Positions 37,601 to 48,380 of a stretch of DNA of 64,000 nt are shown one piece after another. Made by a program: the position numbers and the translations under genes. Each line of letters opens with the position of its first letter. Position 1 is the stretch's first letter. Origin of the DNA: Lycorma delicatula (Eukaryota; Arthropoda; Insecta; Hemiptera; Fulgoridae); contig NC_134461.1 of the NCBI RefSeq assembly GCF_047948215.1, forward strand, positions 90,354,245-90,418,244, in the 5' to 3' direction. Below the pieces are notes generated by a model. That model made no database searches, had not been told where the DNA came from, and saw nothing but the letters and a program-made list of their open reading frames with translations.

Positions 37601-38300
37601 CAGTCTCTTAACAAAAATAAAACTTTCCGTTTATTTTTTGACTTTGGGTATTATTCTCTCATTGGTTTCTAACATGAAGGGTTAAATTTCCTAACATGAA
37701 ATTAGCTGATTATGAATACTTAATTAAACAAAAAAGACGATAAGTACTTTAAAAAATACAGAAACACTATTTCATAAGTCTAATAACATTTTAATAATAC
37801 TATAACTTGGCGTTGTTTAGGTTGCTATAAATCCGTTAAAAATTAAAAGTACTCTCAAAAATAACTAACATGATATTCTAAAAAAATACATTCTCCATTA
37901 AAAACAAAATAAAAGGTTGTATATGTAAGAAATAAATAACTTTAATACATAAGTATGATTACCTTAAATCAAATCGCAAACACCTTTCTCACGAACACGT
38001 GTTTATAGACTTCATCATCATTGCAGCTAAACATAAAATATCAGGGTTCCCCATACGCAGTTTATTTGACGACATTCATAAATGAAAATAACAACACAAT
38101 TATTATTAATTTAATTTGCACTAACCCGCTCCGTAACTTGATTCAATTACTGTGATTGCATCATCCAACTGAATTCGAATAATTTATCTTAACCAATAGA
38201 AATTCTTCATAAAATTGAACCGGTAGACAGTAAACATACCATTAGTACATAAAACTGACGCTAAAATTCTAACAAATGGTGAAATACTCGAGCAACTCTA
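34601..38300. other. No gene seen; possible intron
   Basis: Long A+T-rich stretch poor in recognisable repeats. A small tandem array of GTATTGTAACGTTATT-like units lies at about 36007-36052. If the minus-strand promoter at 38.4 kb is real, this would be its first intron. No following exon was recognised. Confidence 0.35.
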
Positions 38301-38305
38301 CTTAC

Positions 38306-38460
38306 AAAATAACACGTCAGGAAGTAATTAAATAACGATAAAATATAACACGTTTTCTAACCTAACACGTAACAAAAACGTGTCGTCTGCTGCATATCAT
38401 CGGCGCCATCTTTTCACAGCTGATTCAAAAAATCAATGTTATTTATAGTTCAGAGAACCG
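38306..38460 (-). promoter_or_regulatory. Candidate promoter and non-coding first exon, minus strand
   Basis: On the minus strand, AAAAGATGGCGCCGATGAT at about 38418-38400 resembles the AANATGGCGGC (YY1-like) element found at start sites of many animal housekeeping genes. About 100 bases on, GTTATTTT|GTAAGT gives a consensus donor with the intron starting at 38305. The ATG inside the element opens only a 15-residue frame, so the exon would be non-coding or carry a short upstream frame. Several ACACGT/ACGTG motifs lie within it. No downstream exon was identified. Confidence 0.35.
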
Positions 38461-40379
38461 CGTACGATAAAATCAATTGCTTTTTGACTTAAATGGTTAG
38501 GATAATTTCAGAATATAATAGTGAACGAAATGTTGATGACATTATATGATTTTAATCACATATTTAATTTGCAAAGTTGTTCACACAATAACAAAATTTT
38601 CAGTAATTTAATACAATCAACATGTATAATTTTACTTCATTTAAAATTTATGTAGCCTATGCAAGGTTAATTTTTGATAACCAAACTGCTTTAATGGCTT
38701 CACATTTATTTATTATTATTTTTTTATTATTAAAAAGAAATATGAATATAAGTTTAACTTTATAAAGTTATTAATTGTCTTCAATTTCCCCCATTTCCCC
38801 AACTTTCTACCATTTTTCCTGCCTTTGTGCAGAAAAAAATGGGGGTAAAAAGAGGGTTTAATCCATTTTTTCTGATTTTTGCTTCATTGTATCTTGATAA
38901 TTTTAAAGATAATCGATCGTTTTTTATTTTATAGCGAAAAACGAGTTCAGTTGTTAGTAAATAGACGTGTAGTAAATCCTCGTACAGGCAAAAAAAGGTT
39001 TTTAGTCAACTAAACATGCAAAATAGAAGTACACGCTTCATTTTCTGAGTTCTAAATATTCATCCTATTTTCTTGAAGATCATCATTATTCATAATACAG
39101 TTTAGCCACATTCAGACTCAGACAACAATCATCTAGTTGTTAGTTTAATTTTGATACTATAAACACGTGCCAATAACGAAACTTATTCAGTTTTGTTTTT
39201 AGCTTCATTTTTGGTAAGTGATTTTTATTTTATATTGTCAGTAATATGGGTACTCGTGAAAGTGAAATATACAACAGAAATGCTCTGTCTAAGAAAACGT
39301 TAGAATAAAAACAGATTAACTAACGTTAGTAAAAAGAATAAATTAGTTATAAAGTCATGAGTTCAGTGATGATAGCTGATGAAATCAAATAAAATGTATT
39401 AAGGTTTTCCCAGTTGAAAGTAGAAAGTAAATTCCTCAGAATTTTAATGAGATGAATCGTAATGACAAATAGAATTCTTATTCATACGGGTTAATATAAG
39501 TGCTATTGTTATCCAGCGAAGTAATCGGTAATGTAAAAATTATACAAACTTTCGTTATAAAGTAAGGTTTAACATTGAAGTTAGTTGAAATCTGCAAAAA
39601 ACGTTTATTTCAAAACATGGAATAAACCAGAAAAAATTGAATTCTTTGAAAACTTGACTAAATTTTCTGCTACATCTTCTAAAGATCAAAAAGTCAAAAA
39701 TAAGCTACTCTCACTAAAAAAAAAAAATCATTATAAAAAATCATATTGTATCACTTAAAGGCCGAACTACTTAGTCGTTATAGTACATTAAATATTTATC
39801 AAATAAATTTTTTAATTTCTGAAACTTAATTTTTATTACTGTGTGAGAATTTTATTACTGTGTGAGCAACTATTGCGAATTAAACATGTAATTGAAATCG
39901 GATAATGTCAACATTTCATTCACTATTATTTTCTGAAATTATCCTAAGCATTTAAGTATTTTGACGTATATTTTTAATTTCATAATTAATAACTTGTTTC
40001 ATCTATTATAATGTGTCAAGGGGGAAAACTTGTTAAATTTATTCCTTTTTTGCGTGTAAATTTTGATATTTTGAATTTAATATCAACATAAAAATATTTT
40101 TTTTTATTTAAATTTTTATTGGGATTGCTATTTTTAGAAAACATTATTTATTAACAGGTTACAGTTAAATATAAATTTCAAAAAATTAATTTTTTAACAG
40201 TTACTACAATTTTATAAGAAAAAAAGCTCTCCAATAAAATTGGCAAAATGTGACTAAAACCCTTTTTCCTCTGTAACCTTCAATTATAACATTGTAATCG
40301 ATCGTTTCTTTTTTTATTGGTCCAAATTTTATTTGTTAAAAAAAAAATAAATAAAAATTAATACGTATACACCAGCATC
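38461..40379. other. No gene seen
   Basis: A+T-rich DNA upstream of the candidate promoter. Nothing coding and no shared repeat was recognised. Confidence 0.4.
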
Positions 40380-41210
40380 CCTGTTGTGGCTTTGACCGCA
40401 CTATATGGTTACTTTCATTTCCCGTCGCGGTCAGGGCTCACTTCGCTCACCTTCTCCGTTTAGCAAGAGTTCTGCTATCTGAACCCCTCTGTGTTCATTA
40501 AACTCATGCTTGTGAGAATAATAATGATAAATAATTAAAGCCTGTTCAATTTACAAAAACTAACAATGTATCGTAATTTCTTCAGATCAACAGTTTGGTC
40601 AATACAAGACCCGTTAATTGGTTTTTAGATTCCCCGTCGCTTCGCTCACGAAATACCTAATAAGAATTACAAACATAAATTACCATCACGGTGTTACTGA
40701 ATCTTATAAAGATTGTTTCGATACTGGTAGCATAAAACGTCAAAAATGTAAAAAAAACGATTTATATTTTTTACCCCTTAAAATATTAAAATTCAGAACA
40801 CTCTGAAATGGTTATTAGATATTCATCTGACAAGTATTTGCAAGCCTAAATCTACTGAATATCTTGTTTATTATAATCGAGAATGGGGAAAATTTGCAAT
40901 CATTGTTCGAAATTTTTTACCTTACTACACCCTTTCAAGGTCGAATTTCAAAAAATCTAGAAAAGAGTTTTTAGATATTCACATGAAGATTGCATACACC
41001 AAAAATCAAGTTGATATCTCCAGTTGTTACAGAGAAATTAAAAAAATAGTAAAATTTAATGTTACCCCATTTTAACCCTTTAAACTCGGAATTTAAAAAA
41101 AACTCTTTCTTAGTGTGCATTTACACCATAAGAAGGAATGTGAAAACAAATTTTCATCAATTTAACTTCAGTAGTTTTGACTAGGCGTTGATTATAAATC
41201 AATCACGAGA
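40380..41210 (+). repeat. Interspersed repeat shared with the right window edge
   Basis: Blocks at 40510-40605 (GTGAGAATAATAA, GCCTGTTCAATTTA, GTAATTTCTTCAGA, CAACAGTTTGGTCAA) recur in order at 63515-63600. The block at 40806-40905 recurs at 63900-64000 (TTTGCAAGCCTAAAT / ACTGCAAGCCCAAAT and GGGGAAAATTTGCAATCA). CTTCGCTCAC occurs twice inside. The family is unclassified. Confidence 0.75.
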
Positions 41211-41699
41211 TGTTCTTTTATATATAGCTATATATATGTAATTGCAATTGTTCTTTGGTTTTTAGGTTTATTTCCAGTGATATTACGAAACTAATTATTT
41301 TTTGTTCAAAATGTAAATCAGGATTCATTCAGTACTCTTTTAAACTATTTAAAATCAATTATTTTTGTAATTTTTGTCACATACACTGTTCAATTAACAA
41401 AATACAGTATAAGGATATATCCATGTCGATAATATTTGTTTAAATTATAAGTATAGCTAAGAGATACCATTGTACAGCGTGTGAAGTGTTTTCATGTTGC
41501 TAACTAAAAATAAAATTTATTACTAAATTCAAAACGTAAAATTATTATAATATTCTACTGCAATTTTAAAAATTATTATTTTAACTGGTGTTCCACGTAA
41601 TGCAGCATAGTTCTATCGAACGGATATTATGTTTTATATTAAAATCAATTGTTAATTTTATTGAAAGTACAAAAGCAAAACATAAAATGTAGTAATATA

Positions 41700-44082
41700 C
41701 AGAGTGATTCCAAATCGCACGGCAATCTCTCAGGAGATGATTTTATAGCCAAAAATAAGAATAAACGTTCATATAAACATAAGTCAGAAATGGCTCGTTA
41801 GCGAGTTTTGGCTCGCGAAACATTTAACCCTTCTTTCTGCTCCATCAGTTAAATTAAACCTTACTAAAATTCTTGGTGTACAAATAGAGTTGACAATTAT
41901 GTTTTCTTATGGTTTTTTATCTAAAAAATTAAATAAAATTGGTTCCAGACCTCTAACTTAGGTTTTAAGAAAAATAGAATAACAAGAAAAGGTTTTGTAG
42001 GGAAATACAGTTTTTTTTAGATTTTGAATAAAATAACTTTGTTAGTCCACCAATAAACAAACAAAAATTAAACGCAAATTTAAGACGTTCAACTTTAATT
42101 AGAAACAAAACACACAAACTGGATAGGAAAAGTGATACGATTTTAAACTGAACAATTTACATACATATGCTAAAAATTAAAAAAATAAATTTGAAAGACA
42201 TTTTTCTAAAAGATATTACACTTTTTTTCATAGGTTGGCAATAACAGCAGATCATAAACTAAGTTTAGTGTCTAGCATTTGAATATTTACTTGAGCGGCG
42301 TTTGTGCAGTTATTGTTCGTCAGTCATTCGCAGTGGGTGATACCATAATTTTTTTTCATTTGGAGAGTTCTCGGACATGCGAATTTACAGTAAATAAAAA
42401 TGGATTGACTGTTGTACTTGAATAACGAGAAAGTTATCCAGATCGAAGCGTACCGGAACGTAAAACATTTAAGGCTTTGGAGAGGCGAGTTCAATAGGTA
42501 TGCTTAAATCACAACGATTCGATGCTAGTCGTGAACGTTTTGTGAAAAATGCCAACGCTGAAAAGCAATATTGAATGCGGTACTCTCAACTCAAGCACCA
42601 GAAGGTTATCACATCGCTTTCATGTTCCGCAATCAAGTGCGAGGCGAACGTTACGGGAGCAAAAATTATACCCATTCCATACAATGTATGTACAAGAGTT
42701 ATTACCAACTGAATTTGACAAACGGGTGAAATTCCATCAGTGGTTAATTAGAAAATGAGAACATCATAACCCGATTTTCTAAGTAACATTCTAATTACTG
42801 ATGAATCCTACTTTACGAGAAACGGCGTTGTAAATTATCGAAACACTCACAGTTTGGCAGAAAAAATCCACATGCGAGTGCTGTAAGTCATTTCCCACGC
42901 ACTTTTTCGTCTAATATGTGGTGTGGTCTCCTTGGTGATAATATCATAAGCCCTTTTTTCTTATCGCTTAGGCTCAATGGAAAGCGGTACTTGCATTTTT
43001 GGAAACAAATTTTGATGAAACTCTTGGAAGATAATCCACTTGCAGATAGAGTACAAATGTGCTTTTCCAATGATGGCGCACCTGCTTACTAGTGTCGTGA
43101 TTGATGAACCGTTTAAACAGACATTTAGTATGCAACGGATTAATCGAAACGGACAAAATGGCCACCTCAATCTCACTCCAGCGGATTCTTCCTATGGGGT
43201 GGATAAAGTCGTTACTCTAATTCGTTTTTATTGGACCACAAGTAGAATTGAGACATCGTATATTAGAAGCTGGAGGTACTATTAGTAATAATAATGATAC
43301 TATTAGACGTTCCCGGCTAGAACGGATTCGCCGAGCTGAACTATGCATTCAACAGAATCACGACCACATTGAGGAACTGATTTGAAGACACGTTTGCAAC
43401 TTTATCAAGTAAACATTTTGATATTTGTTAGAAAAGAAAAAAAACACAAAAAAATATGAGATTTTTTATTTTTTAAATCTACTTTTTTCTGTTATAGATA
43501 AATTTTCTAATCGTTTTCATTTACATTAGGTTTTTCAAACATTGATGAAAATTGTTCTCTTTAAAATCGAATCACTTTTCCGATTCAATTTGTGTTTTGT
43601 TCGTAATTAAAGTTGAACTCAAATTTGCGTTTAATTTTAATAGACATTATTTAATAAATTTTTTAAGAATTAAAATTTTTACAAAGATAACTAGAAATTT
43701 TTATTTGTTTACTGGTGAACTAACAAAGTTATTTCAAAACTTAAAAGAATATAGTTCCCGACAAAACGTTTTCTCGTTCTACCCGTTTTTCTTAAAACCA
43801 AAGTTAGACCTCTGTCTAACTTCAGAGGACCATTTTTTGACTTCGGGGACCATTTTTATTCAATCTCTTAGCTAAAAAAACCATAAGGAAACACCAAATT
43901 TACCGTTCTATTTCTACACTAATAACTAGCACGGTTTAATGTCACAGATGGAGAGAAAGCAGGGCAAAATGTTTCGTGGCCGAAACTCGCAAACGAACTG
44001 TTTTCTGACTTATATTTATATGAACCTTTTTGGCTATAGAATCATCTCCTAAGATATTGCCGTGCAGTTTGGAAATACTCAG
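41700..44082 (+). mobile_element. Mariner-superfamily element with ~0.5-kb inverted terminal repeats (E1)
   Basis: The element is bounded by TA (41698-41699 and 44083-44084). Its ends are CAGAGTGATTCCAAATCGCA on the left and, inwards from the right, CTGAGTATTTCCAAACTGCA. Inverted similarity continues for about 465 bp on the left (to ~42165) and 540 bp on the right (from ~43545), far longer than the 20-30 bp of ordinary mariners. A decayed transposase occupies the middle. E2 starts 23 bp beyond the right end. Confidence 0.88.
42381..43385 (+). pseudogene. Mariner-like transposase of E1, heavily decayed
   Basis: The N-terminal part reads EFTVNKNGLTVVLE, then PERKTFKALERRVQ. An open stretch at 42549-42758 carries a helix-turn-helix-like region (STRRLSHRFHVPQSSARRTL) and YVQELLPTEFDKRVKF. 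ILITDESYFTRNGVVNYRNTH holds the first catalytic Asp near 42793-42850. CFSNDGAPAY (43060-43090) holds the second. The third motif reads WPPQSHSSGFFLWG, with the expected Asp replaced by Gly and apparently a short deletion before it. The end reads LRHRILEAGGTI...IEELI. Multiple stops make it inactive. The order of motifs matches E2 and E3. Confidence 0.85.
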
Positions 44083-44105
44083 TATATAATATAGAGTACG
44101 TAATA

Positions 44106-45421
44106 CAGGGTCATTCACGTGAACCGGATGTTTTTGAAGTGGGTTATACTCGGGCGTTCGTAGTGGGAGGGGCACGTGGCTTGTGTCTGACGTTTCCTTT
44201 GTTCATAGCATTTACATTTTAGTCGTTGAGATGTAGCCGTGGACGCTAGACCAACGCCTGTACGCGTATGACAGTTTTGTGCGAAATGACAAATCCGTAA
44301 CTGCTGTTCAGCGATATTTCCGCCGTCAGTTTAATATCCATCGTAATGCAAGTGTCCCTTCTCGTTAACACAATATTGCGATGGGTAAACAACCTTCGAA
44401 CAAGTGATTCAATATTGAAGAAAAAACCACCGGGTCCCCGACGAACTGCTAGCACTCCGGAGAACATCGAACGAGTAAGGGAAGCCATTGTCAGAAGCCC
44501 ACGCCGCTCTATTCAGAGGCATTCAGCAGCGCTTCAAATGAACACAAGTACGGTAAGACGAATTCTGCATACAGACCTGCATTTCCATCCTTACAAGATA
44601 GCCGTCGTGCAGCAGTTAAACGAGCAAGATTTCACGCAGCGATTACAATTTTATCGACAAATGCTTACCATTTTTGAAGAAAATGAAAATTTGTTATTGT
44701 TAATGAGTGACGAAGCCCATTTTCATCTGAATGGCTTCGTCAACAAACAGAATTGCCGGTATTGAGCATAAAGAAACCCACATCAGCTTCACGAGAGACC
44801 ACTTCATAGCCCAAAGGTGACTGTCTGGTGTGCAATAAGAAAGGTTGGTGTTATTGGACCGTATTTTTTTTAAGAAAATGATGTTGCCGTAACTGTAGCA
44901 GCTGATCGTTACATTGCGATGTTGAATACGTTTTTCATCCCTGAGTTACGAAACCGGGGAATCGATTTTCAAAATGTGTTATTCCAGCAGGATGGAGCTA
45001 CAGCGCACACAGCGAGGACAACGATGGCTGTTCTCCGTAACTCGTTCCCAGATTCGGCGACATTCCTTGGCCCCCTCGGTCCCCCGACTTGAGTAGTTGT
45101 GATTTTTTTCTGTGGGGGTTTCTGAAATCGCATGTGTACGGCAATAAACCGCGTACATTGGAGGACCTAAAGATCGCAATTCGTCATCACGTCACCCAGA
45201 TTGATGTAGACATGCTGCATAGAATTGAGGCCAGTTACCGTGAATGGCTATAACAATGTACTGCCCAAAATGGACATCACTTGCCGGACATAACTTTTCG
45301 TTCATGAGTAAGTAACAAATGCTTTGATTTAACAAGTGTTTCAGTACCAACAAAACTTTTTTAAAGTAAATATTCAATTTTTTATGATTATTTTAAAAAC
45401 ATCCGGTTCCCGTGAATGACC
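44106..45421 (+). mobile_element. Mariner-superfamily element with short inverted repeats (E2)
   Basis: The left terminus CAGGGTCATTCACGTGAACC follows TA at 44104-44105. The right end (45396-45421) is its inverted partner, reading inwards GGTCATTCACGGGAACCGGA. The inverted repeats are only about 28 bp. The outermost few bases of the right end and its TA are missing; the sequence runs directly into a SINE tail at 45421. About 1.3 kb long. Confidence 0.87.
44231..45307 (+). pseudogene. Mariner-like transposase of E2 (DUF4817-type), frameshifted
   Basis: The frame opens PWTLDQRLYAYDSFVRND after a stop at codon 2. It stops and shifts near 44367, then runs open to 44765 with helix-turn-helix features (RPRRSIQRHSAALQMNTSTV on a degraded scale) and LLLMSDEAHFHLNGFVNKQN, the first catalytic Asp. 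FQQDGATAHTARTT (second Asp, codon 44991) and WPPRSPDLSSCDFFLWG (third Asp, codon 45101) follow. The 107 bases between these codons are not a multiple of three. A 16-base deletion from a 41-residue spacing would explain this. The end reads EASYREWL-stop-QC..NGHHLPDITFRS. At least four inactivating changes. Confidence 0.88.
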
Positions 45422-45456
45422 TTACGGTGGTTCCAAAGGCTAAACAGAAAACGATA
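45421..45456 (+). mobile_element. SINE tail fragment between E2 and E3
   Basis: CTTACGGTGGTTCCAAAGGC followed by TAAACAGAAAAC matches the tail of the tRNA-headed SINE (compare the complement at 21040-21075). Only the tail is present, fused to the end of E2. Confidence 0.7.
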
Positions 45457-45471
45457 GAAGTATAAGACATA

Positions 45472-47311
45472 CAGAATGATTCAGGAAGAAAGGGAAATAA
45501 TTTGGGAACTTATTCTAGAGTTTGAAATAAGGAAAAATGTTCATACAAACATATGTCCGAAAACGCTTTATCTTAGAATTATGGTTAGCAAAAACTTTCG
45601 CCCTGAATTCATTCCTCCAAGTGAAATGAAGTCACACTGGAATTTTTAAGGCGTTATATAGAGGATAAATTTGATAGTTTCTTATGTTTTTTGACCTGAA
45701 AAATCGAATAAAAAAGGCCCCCCAGAACTTAATCTCTCATAGTTTTAATGATAACCAAAGTAAAACAGAAATATGGAGTGACGAAAAACAGTTTTTTTTT
45801 ATTAGAAGTACAATAACTTCGTTTAACGCGTAATAAATGCGTAAATTTTATTATCAAAGTAATATAATTTAATTCTGACAAAATTGTTATAATAAAGTCC
45901 ATGAAAAAAAATCAACTTTTTAGTATAAAAAATAAAACAGCTGTGCTGTAAGAGTAGTTTCAACTATAAAGTATTTTGTAGAATTTTTAATAATCTTCAT
46001 GAGAATGGTACACTTCCCAGCACTCAGGTTTCATGTGAAAGGAAAGCATTTTTCAAGCGAGTCCCACAATGAGCACACAAAGAATACATGAATCAACATT
46101 CCACACAGTACAATATGGACATCAATACATGCTCACGAAGTGCATCTTTATTGTCTTCAGATAGTTGACCACCTCCAGCTTAGTGGCAATGTTAGATGAC
46201 TGAGTTTTGTCAATGGTTTTCAGTAATTACTACTTAATTCCGATCATACTGCTTTCAGACAAAACTACTTTTACCTGTAATGACATAAACAACACACAGA
46301 ATTCACAACATAATGGTCAAAAGAAAATACATATGCTGTAGTCAAATCAAATTTCCAGTGATTTTTAATGAACATTTGGTGTGGCTTGATCAACAACCAA
46401 TTAATAGGCCCTTTCATACTAGAATGTGTCAGAGATAAATTATATGAAATTTTTAAACAATGATTTCTTACTACTTGAAAATTCTCATTGGCAAAAAGAA
46501 TTAAAATTTACTATTAACTTGATGGAGCACGAGCACATTTCACGAATGAAGTAAGACAATTCTTAGATGAAAAATGTACAAATAAATGGATTAGATGTAC
46601 AGGGCCAGTAAACTGGCCACCTAGATCACCAGACCTTACTCCCTTAGATTACAGTTTATGAGATGGATGAAATGTGAGGTACACAAAAAGTAGACATACA
46701 TTATGAACTGATATTGCTGCCCTCATCAAGGAACGTGAAAATATCAAAAGGTTGGCGACAAAATTAAAGGAAATGAGTTGAAAGGTGTATTGATGTTAAT
46801 GGTGGAATTTTTTAACATTTGCTGTAAATTAAAGTAGAAAAAACTACAGTGGTATTTTAAACAAAGACTTTAAAGAAAAAAGGGTTTATATAACCCTAAC
46901 TTATTACATCAACTATCCCAGAATTAAATTTTCTAAAGATTTTGATAATATAATTACTCATTTAACCAAGTTAATGCACTTCAAACCTCAAAATTTTGTT
47001 TTTTGTTACTAAATTCTTCTTCTTCTTTACTTTGGATATCATGAAAACTTCAGAAGATAAAGTTCTGGAACCTGTTTTATTCAATTTTTCAAGGCAAAAA
47101 ACCAAAAAACCATCAAGTTTTCCCCTTATATAATGTCTTAAAAATTTCACTATGACCTCATGTCACTGGGCAAACTGAAATCCGGAAAAGTCTTCACCAG
47201 CCATAAATTTATAACAGTGTGTTTTTGGACGTATGTTTATACGATTTTTTTCCTTATTTCAAGCTCTAGGATCAATTCCCAAAGCATTTCTCTTTCCCTG
47301 TGAATCACCTG
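45472..47311 (+). mobile_element. Mariner-superfamily element with ~0.4-kb inverted terminal repeats (E3)
   Basis: The left end CAGAATGATTCAGGAAGAAA follows TA at 45470-45471. The right end, read inwards, is CAGGTGATTCACAGGGAAAG. The duplicated TA on the right has become AA. Inverted similarity includes CTAGAGYTTGAAATAAGGAA and continues to about 45900 and 46905, giving arms near 0.4 kb. The interior holds a decayed transposase. Confidence 0.87.
46368..46800 (+). pseudogene. Mariner-like transposase of E3, DD41D spacing preserved
   Basis: WCGLINNQLIGPFILE (about 46381-46425) is followed, after frameshifts, by DGARAHFTNEVRQFLDEKC starting at the second catalytic Asp (codon 46521-46523). The frame runs on through WPPRSPDLTPLDYSLWG to the third Asp (codon 46647-46649). 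Exactly 123 bases, 41 codons, separate the two, with no stop between. DD41D is the signature given for the rosa clade of IS630-Tc1-mariner. The N-terminus and first Asp were not securely found. It is inactive. Confidence 0.88.
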
Positions 47312-47939
47312 AATATTTATTATTATTATTAATAAATGTAGTATATATGTGTGTGTACTTATTAATTACTGGACATTTTATGTAGTGTGTTACAATTAAT
47401 AGTTAATTACTAACAAGAACCAGGTTTGAATACATCAAAGTAATACGATTAATAAAGAATTATCAACTTAAGAGCTTTTCGAATCCACATATTTGTCAGT
47501 TATAAAATACTACATCTCGTAATGCATTACCTGATATTTAGTTTTTTAAAACTGATACAAATTTTTTTATAAACTGATAAGTTGATATTAAGCTTATTAC
47601 TTTGGCACATTCAAATGATTTTTATTGATAATTAGAAAATATACAGATTTATGTATTTTATAATATATAAATCTAGGAATATAAAGAAGAAAACAGTCAG
47701 TAAGTGATCTGACAATACACATATAAAAACTAGGTCTATTAACTTATGCAATAATAATTTTTATGATTAATAATAAATAAATAAAGTTTAAAATTCTTTT
47801 TAACTGTTAGAAAATATTCTTTAAAGTGCTCATTACAAGAGAGAGTTATTTTTTTTAAGAATATGTTATAAAAAATGAAAAGTTGATAGCTTTTTCTCTT
47901 TAAAAATATTTGTTTATTAAACATCCTGTGAAGTGCTTT
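47312..47939. other. No gene seen
   Basis: A+T-rich DNA between E3 and the next repeat. Short minus-strand frames only. Confidence 0.4.
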
Positions 47940-48380
47940 TTACTTCCTTGTATGAATTAAAGGAAGTATTGTAATCACGAAAAATTTCGGTTTCCAGATT
48001 TCAATGGAAATATCCATTTTCACTAGTTTCGGCATGATATCTATACATACATACGTATGTATCTCGCATAATTTAAAAACGATTAGCCGTACGTTATTGA
48101 AATTTTGGATTTAGGACTGTTGTAACATCTAGTTATGCACCTCCCCTTTTGATTGCAATTAACTGAACCAAGTGTCCTAAAAAGCCCAAAATCCCCAAAA
48201 ATTTGGATTTTAGACTTTTTCTTAACTGCAGTAATAAGCCATCATGTAGAGCTTTTCAATGTTATATCATAAGTGGTACTTATCTTCATTGGTTTCAGAG
48301 TTATAGCCAAATAAAATTTTAATTAATGAAACATCTGCATCTTACACGAAGGGACATCAGTTTGCATCTCCTTTTGTTTT
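47940..48380 (+). repeat. Interspersed repeat; its start is shared with 63386-63440
   Basis: TTTTTACTTCCTTGTATGAA, then AAGTATTGTAATCACGAAAAA and a TTCAGATTTCAAT-like stretch recur at 63386-63440 in the same orientation. Further parts (ACATACATACGTATGT, CAAAATCCCCAAAAATTTGG-like) have a repeat texture. Family not classified. Confidence 0.65.

Noticed and set aside
42888..43176. Minus-strand frames across the E1 transposase
   Set aside because: They are antisense shadows of the plus-strand transposase pseudogene.
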